Shown here piece after piece: positions 40,151 to 49,689 of a DNA stretch of 64,000 bases. This DNA is from Nakamurella endophytica (GTDB lineage Bacteria > Actinomycetota > Actinomycetes > Mycobacteriales > Nakamurellaceae): positions 38,442 through 102,441 of the forward strand of contig NZ_BMNA01000001.1 in the NCBI RefSeq assembly GCF_014646215.1, written 5' to 3'. Numbering within the stretch: the stretch's first letter is position 1; each line of letters opens with the position of its first letter. The notes under the pieces were generated by a model. That model had not been told where the DNA came from and made no database searches. It was given only the letters and a program-made list of their open reading frames with translations. Both the position numbers and the translations under genes were made by a program.

Positions 40151-40834
40151 TCACTTCTTCTTGCTGGCGGCCTTGGTCGTGGTGCTCTTCCCGGCCGACG
40201 CGCGCGGCGCGCGGGTCGAGGCCGCCGTCTTCGGCTCGGCGGCGGCCTTGGTCGCCGTGCTGCGGGTCCGCGTGGTCTTGGGCTCCGCGGCGGCGGCCTT
40301 GGTGCCGGAGGCGGCGCGGGTCGACTTCGCCGCCGTGGTGGTCGCGGACTTGGGCTCGGCGGTGGACTTGGCGGCGGCGGTGGACCGCGCCCGCGTGGTC
40401 TTCGGCGCGGTGGTCGTGGCGGCAGGCGCGGCGGCCGGTGCCGCCGAGGCGGCCGCGGCCGTGCTGCGGCGGGTGCGGGGCGTCGTGGCGGCGGCCTTCG
40501 CGGCGGCGGCCGAGGCGCGCGCGCTCGTCGGCTTGCCGGTGGGCTTGGGCATCTTCACCGCGCCGCTGATGACGTCCTTGAACCACTTGCCCGGGCGGAA
40601 GGCCGGCACGGTGGTCTTCTTGACCTTGACCGACTCGCCGGTGCGCGGGTTGCGGGCGGTGCGCGCGGCCCGGACCCGCTTCTCGAAGACGCCGAAGCCG
40701 GAGATCGAGACGTTCTCGCCCTTGTGCACCTCGCGCTGCACCAGGTCGATGAAGCCCTCGACGGCGATCTGGGCGGCCTTCTTGTCGCCGTTGAGCCGTT
40801 CGGCGAGTTGGTTGATCAGGTCGGTCTTGTTCAC
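40151..40834 (-). CDS. hup: HU family nucleoid protein with long Lys/Ala C-terminal tail (HupB type)
   Basis: A 227-residue protein. Residues 1-92 are a canonical HU domain (MNKTDLINQLAERLNGDKK, GFGVFEKRVRAARTARNPRTGE, PAFRPGKWFKDVI). The rest is a histone H1-like tail of Ala, Lys, Thr, Arg and Ser with many AxxK/TTR units, ending SKKK. This two-part form is typical of actinobacterial HupB, which binds and compacts DNA and may be modified on its lysines. The GTG at 40834 has GGAGGAA upstream. It is convergent with the Nudix gene across a strong terminator. Confidence 0.97.
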   Translation of the reverse strand: MNKTDLINQLAERLNGDKKAAQIAVEGFIDLVQREVHKGENVSISGFGVFEKRVRAARTARNPRTGESVKVKKTTVPAFRPGKWFKDVISGAVKMPKPTGKPTSARASAAAAKAAATTPRTRRSTAAAASAAPAAAPAATTTAPKTTRARSTAAAKSTAEPKSATTTAAKSTRAASGTKAAAAEPKTTRTRSTATKAAAEPKTAASTRAPRASAGKSTTTKAASKKK

Positions 40835-40916
40835 GGTTTCCTCCGGGCGGTTCCGGCCCCGCGTCGATACCGGGCCGACTGACCGCACACGGTAGGCCTG
40901 ATCGGCGCGCGGCGCC

Positions 40917-40950
40917 ACCATACCGCCAGGTCGATGACCTGTGCTGTCAA
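40917..40950 (-). promoter_or_regulatory. Possible hup promoter with a perfect dyad in its spacer
   Basis: On the minus strand TTGACA (40950-40945) and TATGGT (40922-40917) are 22 bases apart. The spacer holds a perfect inverted repeat, CAGGTC-gat-GACCTG (40927-40941). The distance is too long for a normal promoter, so either another -10 is used or a regulator remodels the DNA. Assignment is tentative. The rest of the 276-base gap to leuD shows nothing else clear. Confidence 0.35.
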
Positions 40951-41110
40951 CGGTTCTCGACCCCCGACCGGCGCCCCCGGACGGCTCCCGAGAACCCGGG
41001 CGGGATGTCGCCCGACGCCCGGCCGGGCCACGGGATCAATTGCCCAGCAGTCGGTCTCGGTCCCGCCGGCGATCCCCGCGAGGCCGGCGCCGGCCGCCGC
41101 GGCCGGCCGG

Positions 41111-41704
41111 TCAGACCGCCGTGGTCACCGGCAGGAACCGGGGCCGCGCGGCCTCGAATTCGTCGATCCGGTCGGCATGTCGCAAGGTCAACGAGATGTC
41201 GTCCAGGCCCTCGAGCAGCCGCCAGCGCACGTACGGGTCGACGTCGAAGAACAGCACGTGGGCGCCCGCGGTGACCGTCTGGGCCGCCAGGTCGACCGTC
41301 AGCTCCAGGCCGGGGTTGTTCTCGAGCAGCTTCCAGAGCAGCTCGACGCCGTCCTCGTCGACCTGCGCGGCGAGAAGACCGCCCTTCGCCGAGTTCCCGC
41401 GGAAGATGTCGGCGAACCGCGGCGAGATGACGACCCGGATCCCGTAGTCCATCAGGGCCCAGACGGCGTGCTCCCGGGACGATCCGGTGCCGAAGTCGGG
41501 TCCGGCGACGAGCACGGAACCCCCCTGGAACGCCGGCTGGTTGAGCACGAACGTCGGGTCGCCGCGCCAGGCGGCGAACAGGCCGTCCTCGAAGCCGGTC
41601 CGGGTGATCCGCTTGAGGTACACCGCGGGGATGATCTGGTCGGTGTCGACGTTGCTGCGGCGCAGCGGGATCCCGACTCCGGTGTGCGAGCTGAACGCTT
41701 CCAT
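41111..41704 (-). CDS. leuD: 3-isopropylmalate dehydratase small subunit
   Basis: A 197-residue swivel domain of isopropylmalate isomerase, full length. [28 protein letters not shown] at the N-terminus and the substrate-binding loop [17 protein letters not shown] are diagnostic. With LeuC it isomerises isopropylmalate in leucine synthesis and also acts on citramalate. The ATG at 41704 has GAGGAACGG upstream. It is 47 bases downstream of leuC in one operon. Confidence 0.97.
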   Translation of the reverse strand: MEAFSSHTGVGIPLRRSNVDTDQIIPAVYLKRITRTGFEDGLFAAWRGDPTFVLNQPAFQGGSVLVAGPDFGTGSSREHAVWALMDYGIRVVISPRFADIFRGNSAKGGLLAAQVDEDGVELLWKLLENNPGLELTVDLAAQTVTAGAHVLFFDVDPYVRWRLLEGLDDISLTLRHADRIDEFEAARPRFLPVTTAV

Positions 41705-41751
41705 GACGGTCCGTTCCTCGAAGGTGCGGTGGGTGGTCCGGGCGGCGGCGG

Positions 41752-43170
41752 TCAGGCGGGGACCGGGGCCGGGTCCAGGTCGGCCGGCGAGGACAGCGTG
41801 CCGCGCAGTGCCGTCGCGGCCGCGACGGCGGGCGAGACCAGGTGCGTGCGCCCGCCCTTGCCCTGCCGGCCCTCGAAGTTGCGGTTCGAGGTGGACGCGC
41901 TGCGCTCCCCCGGCGCGAGCTGGTCGGGGTTCATGCCCAGGCACATCGAGCAGCCGGCGCTGCGCCACTCCGCCCCGGCGTCGACGAAGACCCGGTCCAG
42001 CCCCTCGGCCTCGGCCTGCTCCTTGACCCGCATCGAGCCCGGGACCACGAGCATCCGCAGCCCGGGGTCGATCCGGCGCCCGCGCAGGATGTCCGCGGCC
42101 ACCCGCAGGTCCTCGATGCGCCCGTTGGTGCAGGACCCGAGGAACACGGTGTCGACCCGGATGTCACGCAGCGGCGTGCCGGCGTCCAGACCCATGTACT
42201 CCAACGCCCGCTCCGCCGCGATGCGGGCGTTGTCGTCGGCGATGGCGGCCGGGTCCGGCACCCGCTCCGAGAGCGGCAGGCCCTGGCCGGGGTTCGTGCC
42301 CCAGGTGACGAACGGCGTCAGGGTGGCGGCGTCCAGGTAGACCTCGGCGTCGAAGACCGCGTCGTCGTCGGTCACCAGCGACGACCAGTACTCGACGGCG
42401 GCGTCCCAGTCCGCGCCCTGCGGGGCGTGCGGCCGGCCCTGGATGTAGTCGAACGTCGTGCGGTCCGGAGCGATCATGCCGGCCCGGGCGCCCGCCTCGA
42501 TCGACATGTTGGCGACCGTCATCCGCGCCTCCATGGACAGCGCGCGGATCGCCGAGCCGCGGTACTCCAGCACGTACCCCTGGCCGCCGCCGGTGCCGAT
42601 GCGGGCGATGACCGCCAGGATGATGTCCTTGGCCGACACCCCCTGCGGCAGTTCGCCCTCGACGGTGATGGCCATGGTCTTGAACGGCTTGAGCGGCAGG
42701 GTCTGGGTCGCCAGCACGTGCTCGACCTCGCTGGTGCCGATGCCGAAGGCCAACGCGCCGAAGGCACCGTGCGTCGAGGTGTGCGAGTCGCCGCAGACGA
42801 TCGTCATGCCCGGCTGCGTGATGCCCAGCTGCGGGCCGACGACGTGCACGATGCCCTGCTCGCGGTCGCCCATCGGGAACAGCCGGACGCCGAACTCGGC
42901 GCAGTTGGTGCGCAGCGTCTCGACCTGCAGGCGCGAGACCTGGTCCGCGATCGGGCCGCGGATGTCGACCGTCGGCACGTTGTGGTCCTCGGTGGCCAGC
43001 GTCAGGTCCGGCCGGCGCACCGGCCGCCCGGCCAGCCGCAGCCCCTCGAAGGCCTGCGGGCTGGTCACCTCGTGCACCAGGTGCAGGTCGATGTAGAGCA
43101 GGTCGGGCTCGCCCTCCGCCCGGCGGACGACATGCGCGTCCCACACCTTCTCCGCGAGAGTGCGCCCCAT
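41752..43170 (-). CDS. leuC: 3-isopropylmalate dehydratase large subunit
   Basis: A 472-residue aconitase-family subunit carrying the 4Fe-4S cluster. Cluster cysteines are in [15 protein letters not shown] and [26 protein letters not shown] N-terminal segments and the [26 protein letters not shown] motif are present. It works with LeuD. The gene starts 76 bases from a divergent IclR-family regulator, the usual actinobacterial arrangement in which that regulator controls leuCD. Confidence 0.97.
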   Translation of the reverse strand: MGRTLAEKVWDAHVVRRAEGEPDLLYIDLHLVHEVTSPQAFEGLRLAGRPVRRPDLTLATEDHNVPTVDIRGPIADQVSRLQVETLRTNCAEFGVRLFPMGDREQGIVHVVGPQLGITQPGMTIVCGDSHTSTHGAFGALAFGIGTSEVEHVLATQTLPLKPFKTMAITVEGELPQGVSAKDIILAVIARIGTGGGQGYVLEYRGSAIRALSMEARMTVANMSIEAGARAGMIAPDRTTFDYIQGRPHAPQGADWDAAVEYWSSLVTDDDAVFDAEVYLDAATLTPFVTWGTNPGQGLPLSERVPDPAAIADDNARIAAERALEYMGLDAGTPLRDIRVDTVFLGSCTNGRIEDLRVAADILRGRRIDPGLRMLVVPGSMRVKEQAEAEGLDRVFVDAGAEWRSAGCSMCLGMNPDQLAPGERSASTSNRNFEGRQGKGGRTHLVSPAVAAATALRGTLSSPADLDPAPVPA

Positions 43171-43210
43171 TGCTGGCCTTTCTGCCGTCCCGCCGCACCG
43201 GAAACCTCGG

Positions 43211-43240
43211 TGGACATCTCAACATGCGGGATTCTAGTAT
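43211..43240 (+). promoter_or_regulatory. Promoter of the IclR regulator with imperfect dyad in the spacer
   Basis: TGGACA (43211-43216) and TAGTAT (43235-43240) are 18 bases apart, and the ATG of the regulator follows the -10 after six bases, so the mRNA should be leaderless. ATCTC-N7-GGGAT at 43216-43232 forms an imperfect inverted repeat inside the spacer, a plausible site for autorepression and control of leuC on the other strand. Confidence 0.6.
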
Positions 43241-43246
43241 CGCTGC

Positions 43247-43948
43247 ATGGGACAGTCTAGCGGTATCGGCGTCCTGGACAAGTCGGTCCAGGTGCTGCGC
43301 GCAGCGGCCGCGGCGCCGTCCGGGCTGGCCGAGCTCTGTGCCGCCACGGGGCTGCCCAGGGCGACGGCACACCGGCTCGCGGTGGGTCTGGAGATCCACG
43401 GCATGCTCGAGCGGGACGGCCAGGGACGCTGGCGGCCCGGGCCCCTGCTGCAGTCGCTCGCCGCCGGATCGCCCGACCCCCTGGTGCTGGCCGCCGCGGA
43501 GGTGCTGCCCCGGCTGCGCGACCGCACCGGCGAGAGCGTCCAGCTCTACCGCCCGGACGGGCTGGTCCGGGTGTGCGTGGCCACCGCCGAGCCGTCGTCC
43601 GGGCTCCGGGACACGGTGCCGCTGGGTACCCGGCTGCCGATGACGGCCGGGTCCGGCGCCAAGGTGCTGCTGGCCTGGGCGCCCCCGGCGACCGTGCGCG
43701 CCGTCCTGCCGGACGCCTCCTTCACCGAGCGCGCACTGGCGGAGGTCCGCCGTCGCGGCTGGGCGCAGTCGGTGGCCGAGCGCGAGGCGGGCGTCGCCTC
43801 GGTGTCCGCTCCGGTGCGGGACCCGGCGGGCACCGTGGTGGCCGCCGTCTCGGTCTCCGGACCGGTCGAGCGCATCGGTCGCCGCCCCGGCGAGCGCTGG
43901 GCCGGCGACCTGCTGGACGCGGCCGCGGCGCTGACCGCCCGGCTCTGA
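43247..43948 (+). CDS. IclR family transcriptional regulator (NdgR/LtbR-like)
   Basis: A 233-residue regulator. An N-terminal winged helix (VLDKSVQVLRAAAAAPSGLAELCAATGLPRATAHRLAVGLE in segments) binds DNA; the C-terminal IclR effector domain includes GSGAKVLLAWAP and a late SVSGPVERIGRR. Orthologs divergent from leuCD (NdgR in Streptomyces, LtbR in Corynebacterium) repress leucine and related amino acid genes. The ATG at 43247 is probably leaderless. The name is inferred from position and domain order rather than from a specific diagnostic residue. Confidence 0.9.
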   Translation: MGQSSGIGVLDKSVQVLRAAAAAPSGLAELCAATGLPRATAHRLAVGLEIHGMLERDGQGRWRPGPLLQSLAAGSPDPLVLAAAEVLPRLRDRTGESVQLYRPDGLVRVCVATAEPSSGLRDTVPLGTRLPMTAGSGAKVLLAWAPPATVRAVLPDASFTERALAEVRRRGWAQSVAEREAGVASVSAPVRDPAGTVVAAVSVSGPVERIGRRPGERWAGDLLDAAAALTARL

Positions 43949-44076
43949 CCCGGACCTCCCGGATGGGGGTGCCGGCCCGGTGCCCGCATCTCGGCACCGC
44001 GCCGGCCCGGTCCCCGCGGTGCCGGCCCGGCACGACCGCGCGGGTGCGGGGAGCCGGCACACGGTCCCGGAACGCC

Positions 44077-44110
44077 GGCAGGCCCCCTCCCGTCCGGGAG
44101 GGGGCCTGCC
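44077..44110. terminator. 15-bp perfect stem-loop between iclR and tRNA-Glu
   Basis: ggcaggccccctccc (44077-44091) pairs perfectly with 44096-44110 around a four-base loop. It begins three bases beyond the tRNA-Glu 3' end on the minus strand and 129 bases past the iclR stop on the plus strand, so it can serve both. The upstream gap 43949-44076 holds only GC-rich repeats of gccggcccggt type. Confidence 0.8.
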
Positions 44111-44112
44111 TG

Positions 44113-44188
44113 TGGTAGCCCCGAAGGGATTCGAACCCTCGCTACCGCCGTGAGAGGGCGGCGTCCTAGGCCGCTAGACGACGGGGCC
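44113..44188 (-). tRNA. tRNA-Glu (anticodon CUC)
   Basis: On the minus strand a 76-base cloverleaf folds with acceptor stem GGCCCCG/CGGGGCU, anticodon stem CCGCC/GGCGG enclosing loop CUCUCAC (anticodon CUC), T loop UUCGAAU, and an encoded CCA end. It reads GAG codons. It lies downstream of tRNA-Gln and gltX. Confidence 0.97.
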
Positions 44189-44266
44189 CTAGGTGTCCTG
44201 ACCGCCGAGTCACCTCGACGGACCGGACCACCGGCCGCGGACCAGGGATCCGTGCACCGGTGTTCG

Positions 44267-44338
44267 CTGGGGTACTAGGACTCGAACCTAGAATGACGGA
44301 ATCAGAATCCGTAGTGTTGCCAATTACACCATACCCCA
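44267..44338 (-). tRNA. tRNA-Gln (anticodon CUG)
   Basis: On the minus strand a 72-base cloverleaf: acceptor UGGGGUA/UACCCCA with discriminator G, anticodon stem ACGGA/UCCGU around loop UUCUGAU (anticodon CUG), T loop UUCGAGU. No CCA is encoded. It reads CAG codons. A first pair U1-A72 is typical of glutamine tRNAs recognised by GatCAB. Confidence 0.96.
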
Positions 44339-44388
44339 AGGGCCTCGGGTGGATCCGTGACCGGACCTGCCCGCGGCACCGAGAAACC

Positions 44389-44394
44389 ATCGTA
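44389..44394 (-). promoter_or_regulatory. Possible -10 element upstream of tRNA-Gln
   Basis: TACGAT on the minus strand lies 50 bases before the tRNA-Gln 5' end and 36 bases after the gltX stop. It could drive both tRNAs. No clear -35. Confidence 0.3.
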
Positions 44395-44430
44395 CAGGTT
44401 CCGCAGGGCCGCGCCGACCGCGCCCGCGTC

Positions 44431-45975
44431 TCAGCCGGCCGCCGGCACCCCGCTCCGGGCCACCACCAGCCCGGCCCGCAGCCGCTGCAGCGTCCGCTCG
44501 CGGCCCAGCAGCTCCAGCGACTCGTAGAGCGGCGGCGACACCGTGCGGCCCGTGGCGGCGACCCGGACCGGCGCGAAGGCCAGCCGGGGCTTGAGACCCA
44601 GCCCGTCCACCAGGGCGCCCTTGAGCGCCTCCTCGAGCGCGCCCGCCGTCCAGCCGTCCAGCCCGGCCACCGCGTCCACCGCCGCCTGCAGCGCGGGCAC
44701 CGCGGCCGCGGTGAGCGTCTTCGCGGCAGCGGCCGGGTCGAGCGCGAAGGCGTCGTCGGCCACCAAGAGGAAGTCCAGCATCGCGGCCGCCTCGGACAGC
44801 AGCGCGCAGCGCGGCTGCACCAGCGGCGCTGCCGCCGCCACCACGGCCTGGGCCGGCGCGTCGAGCTGCCGCCCGCGGTCCGCCAGGTAGCGGGCCAGTC
44901 GCTGTGCGAAGTCCTGCGGGTCGAGCAGCCGCAGGTGGCTGCCGTTGATCGCCTCGGCCTTCTTGCGGTCGAACCGCGCCGGGTTGCCCGAGATGCCGGT
45001 GCCGTCGAACGCCGCCACCAGCTCGGCCGGCGTGAACACGTCGCGGTCGTCGGCGATCGACCAGCCCAGCAGGGCCAGGTAGTTGACCATCCCCTCGGTC
45101 ACGAAGCCGTCGTCGGCGTACTGGAACAGGTTGGACTGCGGGTCCCGCTTGGACAGCTTGCGGTTGCCCTCGCCGGTGACGAACGGCAGGTGGCCGAACA
45201 CCGGTGTGCGGCCCGGGGTCCCGATCCCGATGTCCGAGAGCGCCGCGTAGAGCGCGATCTGCCGCGGCGTCGACGGCAGCAGGTCCTCGCCGCGCAGCAC
45301 GTGGGTGATCCCCATCAGGGCGTCGTCCACCGGGTTCACCAGGGTGTAGAGCGGCTCGCCGTTCCCGCGCACCAGCACCGGGTCCGGGACGGAGCCGGCC
45401 GGGAACACCACCGGGCCGCGCACCAGGTCGTCGAACCCGATGTCGCCGTCGGGCATCCGCAGCCGGAGCACCGGCGCCCGGCCCTGCTCCCGGGCGCTCC
45501 GGACCAGCTCCGGATCCGGGGTCCGGTCGTGGTTGTCGTAGCCGAGCTTGGGGTCCCGGCCGGCCGCCAGGTGGCGGGCGGTCACGTCGTCCGGGGAGGA
45601 CCACGACTCGTACAGGTGACCGGCCTCGAGCAGCCGCCGCGCGACGTCGGCGTAGATGTCGCGGCGCAGGCTCTGCCGGTACGGGCCGTGCGGGCCGCCG
45701 ACCTCGGGACCCTCGTCCCAGTCCAGACCCAACCAGCGCATGGCGCGCAGCAGGGCCTGGTACGACTCCTCGGAGTCGCGGGCGGCGTCGGTGTCCTCGA
45801 TGCGGAAGACCAGCGTGCCGCCCCAGTGCCGCGCGAACGCCCAGTTGAACAGGGCCGTGCGGGCCAGCCCGACGTGCGGCGTCCCGGTGGGCGACGGGCA
45901 GAAGCGGGTACGGACGGGGCCCGGGATCCCGGGCGCGCCCGGTGCGGACGGAGCGGCGGATGTCGGTGCTGTCAT
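44431..45975 (-). CDS. gltX: Glutamyl-tRNA synthetase
   Basis: A 514-residue class I synthetase. The HIGH-type motif is [14 protein letters not shown] near residue 28, the KMSKS-type motif is [10 protein letters not shown]. The C-terminal anticodon-binding domain (about residues 340-510) is complete. Because glutamine tRNA and the amidotransferase genes gatA/gatB are in the same window, it may well be non-discriminating, charging both tRNA-Glu and tRNA-Gln with glutamate; whether a glutaminyl-tRNA synthetase exists elsewhere cannot be seen. The ATG at 45975 is nine bases after TAGGCT, so its leader is short or absent. The first 20 residues are Ala/Pro-rich. Confidence 0.96.
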   Translation of the reverse strand: MTAPTSAAPSAPGAPGIPGPVRTRFCPSPTGTPHVGLARTALFNWAFARHWGGTLVFRIEDTDAARDSEESYQALLRAMRWLGLDWDEGPEVGGPHGPYRQSLRRDIYADVARRLLEAGHLYESWSSPDDVTARHLAAGRDPKLGYDNHDRTPDPELVRSAREQGRAPVLRLRMPDGDIGFDDLVRGPVVFPAGSVPDPVLVRGNGEPLYTLVNPVDDALMGITHVLRGEDLLPSTPRQIALYAALSDIGIGTPGRTPVFGHLPFVTGEGNRKLSKRDPQSNLFQYADDGFVTEGMVNYLALLGWSIADDRDVFTPAELVAAFDGTGISGNPARFDRKKAEAINGSHLRLLDPQDFAQRLARYLADRGRQLDAPAQAVVAAAAPLVQPRCALLSEAAAMLDFLLVADDAFALDPAAAAKTLTAAAVPALQAAVDAVAGLDGWTAGALEEALKGALVDGLGLKPRLAFAPVRVAATGRTVSPPLYESLELLGRERTLQRLRAGLVVARSGVPAAG

Positions 45976-45984
45976 GGCCGGGTC

Positions 45985-45990
45985 AGCCTA
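45985..45990 (-). promoter_or_regulatory. Putative -10 element of gltX
   Basis: TAGGCT on the minus strand is nine bases from the gltX ATG, giving a leaderless or nearly leaderless mRNA. No -35 or ribosome site is evident. Confidence 0.35.
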
Positions 45991-46036
45991 TCGGCGCGGC
46001 CCGCACCGTCCCCGGCCCCACCGGCGCCCGGCCGGG

Positions 46037-46822
46037 TCAGCGGCGGACCACCGGGTTCTGCAGCGTGCCGATGCCCTCGACGGTGACCGCCACCGTCTGC
46101 CCGGCCGCCATCGGCCCGACGCCAGCCGGCGTGCCGGTGAGGATCACGTCACCCGGCAGCAGCGTCATGATCGAGGACGCGAACTCGACCAGCTCCCCCA
46201 CGGTGAACACCATCTGGGCGGAGTGCCCGTCCTGCCGTACCTCGCCGTCCAGCTCGGTGCGGATGCCCACGTCGCCCGGGTCGAGCTCGGTCTCGATCCA
46301 CGGCCCCAGCGGGCAGAAGGTGTCGAAGGACTTGGCACGGGTGAACTGCACGTCGGCGCGTTGCAGATCGCGGGCGGTGACGTCGTTGGCGACGGTGTAG
46401 CCCAGGATCACCGATCCCGCGTCGGCCGCGGGCACGTCCCGGCACGGCCGGCCGATGACCACGGCCAGCTCGCCCTCGAAGTCGACCTGCTCGGACGACG
46501 GCGGGATCTGGACGGCCACGAACGGGCCGATCACCGACGTCGACGGCTTGAGGAACAGCAGCGGCGTGGTGGGCAGCGGGTTGCCCAGCTCGGCCGCGTG
46601 GTCGGCGTAGTTGCGGCCGACCGCGACGACCTTGGACGGCAGGATCGGCGCCAGCAGCCGGACGTCGGCCATCGGCCAGCTCCGGCCGGTGAAGGTCGGC
46701 GTGCCGAACGGGTGGTCGGCGATCTCGCGGGCGACGTCGCCGCCGCCCGGGGTGTCGGCCGGGGCGGGCTCGATGGCGACGAAGGCCACCCCCTGCGGGT
46801 GGGCGATGCGGCCGAGGCGCAC
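46037..46822 (-). CDS. Fumarylacetoacetate hydrolase family protein
   Basis: A 261-residue FAH-fold enzyme. The core begins KVVAVGRNYADHAAELGN; metal ligands are in QVDFEGELAVVIGR and in the downstream GYTVANDVTARDLQ and GDVILTGTPAGVGPM segments. It should be a divalent-metal-dependent hydrolase or decarboxylase of acyl-pyruvate type compounds (such as fumarylpyruvate or oxaloacetate-like substrates); the natural substrate is unknown. FAH genes next to gltX are common in Actinobacteria. The GTG at 46822 has AGAGGAG upstream. It is 104 bases downstream of cimA. Confidence 0.92.
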   Translation of the reverse strand: MRLGRIAHPQGVAFVAIEPAPADTPGGGDVAREIADHPFGTPTFTGRSWPMADVRLLAPILPSKVVAVGRNYADHAAELGNPLPTTPLLFLKPSTSVIGPFVAVQIPPSSEQVDFEGELAVVIGRPCRDVPAADAGSVILGYTVANDVTARDLQRADVQFTRAKSFDTFCPLGPWIETELDPGDVGIRTELDGEVRQDGHSAQMVFTVGELVEFASSIMTLLPGDVILTGTPAGVGPMAAGQTVAVTVEGIGTLQNPVVRR

Positions 46823-46876
46823 GGCGGTCTCCTCTGGTCGTGGCGGCTCTCGTGGGCCGGTGTGGGCCGGCTCGAT

Positions 46877-46911
46877 CGGTCGGGTCGGTCCGGTCGGTCC
46901 GTCGGGTCGGT
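46877..46911. repeat. Short degenerate GTCGG-type repeats between cimA and the FAH gene
   Basis: A run of cggtcgggtcggtccggt-type units fills the gap upstream of the FAH gene. It may be simple slippage; no function is suggested. Confidence 0.5.
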
Positions 46912-46926
46912 GGGTGGCGGACCGGG

Positions 46927-48609
46927 TCAGGTCCGCTGGAGCGCGTACACCAGCGAGTCCACCAGGGCCTGCCAGGACGCCTCGACGACGTTCGGGTGCA
47001 CGCCCACGGTGACCCAGTCCGGATCCCCCGGCCGCTCGGTGGACGACGACGCGACCAGCACCCGGGTGATGGAGTCCGTGCCCGCGTGGCCGGCCAGGAG
47101 GCGCACCTTGTAGTCGGTCAGCTCGACCCCGGCCAGCGCCGGCAGCTCGTCGGCCAGCGCCAGTCGCAACGCCGAGTCCAGGGCGTTGACCGGCCCGTTG
47201 CCCTCCGCGGTGGCGACCACGCGGCGCCCGCCGACGTGCACCTTGACCGTCGCCTCGGAGAGCACCTCGGCCGGAACGTGCCGGCCGGTGCGGTCGCCGG
47301 CGCCGTCGCCGGCGCGGGCCGCGTGGTGCTCGACGATCACCCGGTAGGACTCCAGCTCGAACGGTGCGACAGGCACCGTGCCCTCGCTGCCGGCCAGTTC
47401 CGCGCGCAGCAGGAGCTCGAACGAGGCGTCGGCGGCCTCGTACGACCAGCCCTGCGCCTCGCGCTGCTTGACCGTGTCCACCACCCTGGCCACCACGTCG
47501 GTCCGGCCGCCCAGGTCCACGCCCAGCTCGGCGGCCTTGAGCTCGACCGACGCCCGCCCCGCCATCTCGGTGATCAGGATGTGCATGTCGTTGCCCACCT
47601 CCTCGGGGTCGAGGTGGTTGTACAGCTCCGGGTCCACGCGGATGGCGGACGCGTGCAGCCCGGCCTTGTGCGAGAACGCCGACGCGCCGACGTACGCCTG
47701 GTGGGTGTCCGGCGAGATGTTGGCCAGCTCGGCGAGGGCGTGTGAGATCCGCACCGACTCCACCAAGCGGCCCTCCGGCAGCACCGGCAGCCCGAGCTTG
47801 GTGACCAGGTTGCCGAGCACGGCGAACAGGTCCGCATTGCCGGCCCGCTCGCCATACCCGTTCGCGGTGCACTGCACGTGGGTGGCGCCGGCCTGCACCG
47901 CGGCGACGGTGTTGGCGACGGCGCAGCCGGTGTCGTCCTGGCAGTGGATCCCGAGCCGGAACCCGGTGCGCCGGGCCACGTCGGTGACCACCTCGTGGAC
48001 GCCCAGCGGCAGCATCCCGCCGTTGGTGTCGCAGAGCACGGCCACGTCGGCGCCGGCCCGGATCGCCGCCTCGGCCACCCGCACCCCGTAGTCGCGGTCG
48101 GCGGCGTAGCCGTCGAAGAAGTGCTCGAGGTCCAGGAACACCCGGCGCCCCTCGCCGACCAGCAGCTCGACGGTGTCCGACACCATCGCCAGGTTCTCCT
48201 CGAGCGTGGTGCGCAGCGCCCGCTCGACGTGCCGGGGGTCGGACTTGGCGACCAGGGTGACGACCGCGGCCTGCGAGTCCAGCAGCGCGCGCACCTGCGG
48301 GTCCTGCGCGGCACGGGTGCCGGCCTTGCGGGTCGCGCCGAACGCCACCAGCGTCGCCGTGGTCAGCGCCAGCTCGCCGGCGGCCGCCCTGGCGAAGAAC
48401 TCGGTGTCCTTGGGCAGCGCGCCGGGCCAGCCGCCCTCGATGAAGCCGACGCCCATCTCGTCGAGCAGCGTCGCCACCGCGATCTTGTCGGCGACCGAGT
48501 AGCTGATGCCCTCCCGCTGGGCACCGTCGCGCAGGGTGGTGTCGAAGACGTGGAACGCGTCACCGAGCGGCGAGGAGACGCGCGCGGCAGCGACGGCGGG
48601 GCCGGACAT
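46927..48609 (-). CDS. cimA: (R)-citramalate synthase
   Basis: A 560-residue HMGL-like/LeuA-family enzyme condensing pyruvate and acetyl-CoA to citramalate, the entry to threonine-independent isoleucine synthesis. Motifs: FHVFDTTLRDGAQREGIS near residue 20, LCDTNGGMLPLGVHEVV, the metal histidines GIHCQDDTG, THVQCTANGYGERAGNADL, then a LeuA_dimer regulatory domain (residues about 410-550). The YGERAGNADL and GGWPGALPKDTEFF pattern are typical of the long CimA form rather than of LeuA. It sits between leuB and the FAH gene, in line with use of LeuB for the later citramalate steps. Confidence 0.93.
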   Translation of the reverse strand: MSGPAVAAARVSSPLGDAFHVFDTTLRDGAQREGISYSVADKIAVATLLDEMGVGFIEGGWPGALPKDTEFFARAAAGELALTTATLVAFGATRKAGTRAAQDPQVRALLDSQAAVVTLVAKSDPRHVERALRTTLEENLAMVSDTVELLVGEGRRVFLDLEHFFDGYAADRDYGVRVAEAAIRAGADVAVLCDTNGGMLPLGVHEVVTDVARRTGFRLGIHCQDDTGCAVANTVAAVQAGATHVQCTANGYGERAGNADLFAVLGNLVTKLGLPVLPEGRLVESVRISHALAELANISPDTHQAYVGASAFSHKAGLHASAIRVDPELYNHLDPEEVGNDMHILITEMAGRASVELKAAELGVDLGGRTDVVARVVDTVKQREAQGWSYEAADASFELLLRAELAGSEGTVPVAPFELESYRVIVEHHAARAGDGAGDRTGRHVPAEVLSEATVKVHVGGRRVVATAEGNGPVNALDSALRLALADELPALAGVELTDYKVRLLAGHAGTDSITRVLVASSSTERPGDPDWVTVGVHPNVVEASWQALVDSLVYALQRT

Positions 48610-48666
48610 GGTCTCTCCTGTCGTGCGGCGGCACCCCGGCGGCGCCGGCGCTGTCGTGCGGAGGCG

Positions 48667-49689
48667 TCAGCTGGACGCGAGCGCGGCCAGCCGGTCGCCG
48701 ACCGCCTGCGTCCGGCCCGAGGACCCCGCCTGCCGGGTGGCCAGGTCGAAGGCCACCGCGGCCTCGACCCGGCGGGCGGCGTCGGGCAGGCCGAGGTGGT
48801 CGAGCAGCAGGCCGACCGACAGCACGGTGGCGGTCGGGTCGGCGGTGCCGGTCCCGGCGATGTCCGGGGCCGACCCGTGGACCGGCTCGAACATGCTGGG
48901 GTTGGTCCGGGAGACGTCCAGGTTGCCGGACGCCGCGAGCCCGATACCACCGGAGACGGCGGCCGCCAGGTCGGTGAAGATGTCGCCGAACAGGTTGTCG
49001 GTGACCACCACGTCGAACCGGCCGGGATCGGTGACCAGGTAGATCATCGCCGCGTCCATGTGCGTGTAGGCGACGCTGACCTCCGGGTACTCCATCGAGA
49101 TCTCCTCGACGACCCGGCTCCAGAGCTGGCCGGCGTGCACCAGCACGTTGGTCTTGTGGACCAGTGTCAGGTGCTTGCGGGGGCGGCGGCGGGCCCGCTC
49201 GAACGCGTCCCGGACCACCCGCTCGACGCCGAAGTAGGTGTTCAGCGACACCTCGGTGGCGATCTCCTGCGGGGTGTCCTTGCGCAGCAGGCCGCCGTTG
49301 CCGGCGTACGGACCCTCGGTGCCCTCGCGGAGCACCACCAGGTCGATCGCCTGGTCCCCGGCCAGCGGACCGGCCACGCCCGGGTAGAGCCGGGCCGGCC
49401 GCAGGTTGACGTGGTGGTCCAGCTCGAACCGCAGCCGCAGCAGCAGCCCGCGCTCGAGGATCCCGGACGGCACCGTCGGGTCGCCGACGGCGCCCAGCAG
49501 GATGGCGTCGTGCTGGCGCAGCTCGCGGAGCACCGAGTCGGGCAGCAGCTCCCCGGTCCGGTGCCACCGCGCCGCACCCAGGTCGTACATCGTGGTCTCG
49601 ACCGAGGGCACGACGCCGGTCAGCACCTTGAGGCCCTCGGCCACGACTTCGGGCCCGATGCCGTCGCCCGGGATCACCGCCAGCTTCAT
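48667..49689 (-). CDS. leuB: 3-isopropylmalate dehydrogenase
   Basis: A 340-residue NAD-dependent beta-decarboxylating dehydrogenase, full length. [45 protein letters not shown] (substrate loop), [17 protein letters not shown] in the TDNLFGDI form, and [18 protein letters not shown] are diagnostic. It acts in leucine synthesis and on beta-methylmalate in the citramalate route. cimA follows 57 bases downstream and is likely co-transcribed. The upstream 284-base gap to serA holds an AT-richer TACTCT stretch that may be its promoter. Confidence 0.96.
   Translation of the reverse strand: MKLAVIPGDGIGPEVVAEGLKVLTGVVPSVETTMYDLGAARWHRTGELLPDSVLRELRQHDAILLGAVGDPTVPSGILERGLLLRLRFELDHHVNLRPARLYPGVAGPLAGDQAIDLVVLREGTEGPYAGNGGLLRKDTPQEIATEVSLNTYFGVERVVRDAFERARRRPRKHLTLVHKTNVLVHAGQLWSRVVEEISMEYPEVSVAYTHMDAAMIYLVTDPGRFDVVVTDNLFGDIFTDLAAAVSGGIGLAASGNLDVSRTNPSMFEPVHGSAPDIAGTGTADPTATVLSVGLLLDHLGLPDAARRVEAAVAFDLATRQAGSSGRTQAVGDRLAALASS

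Noticed and set aside
43949..44076. GC-rich repeated gccggcccggt segments after the iclR gene as a possible small RNA
   Set aside because: No promoter or stable single structure apart from the terminator at 44077-44110 is evident.
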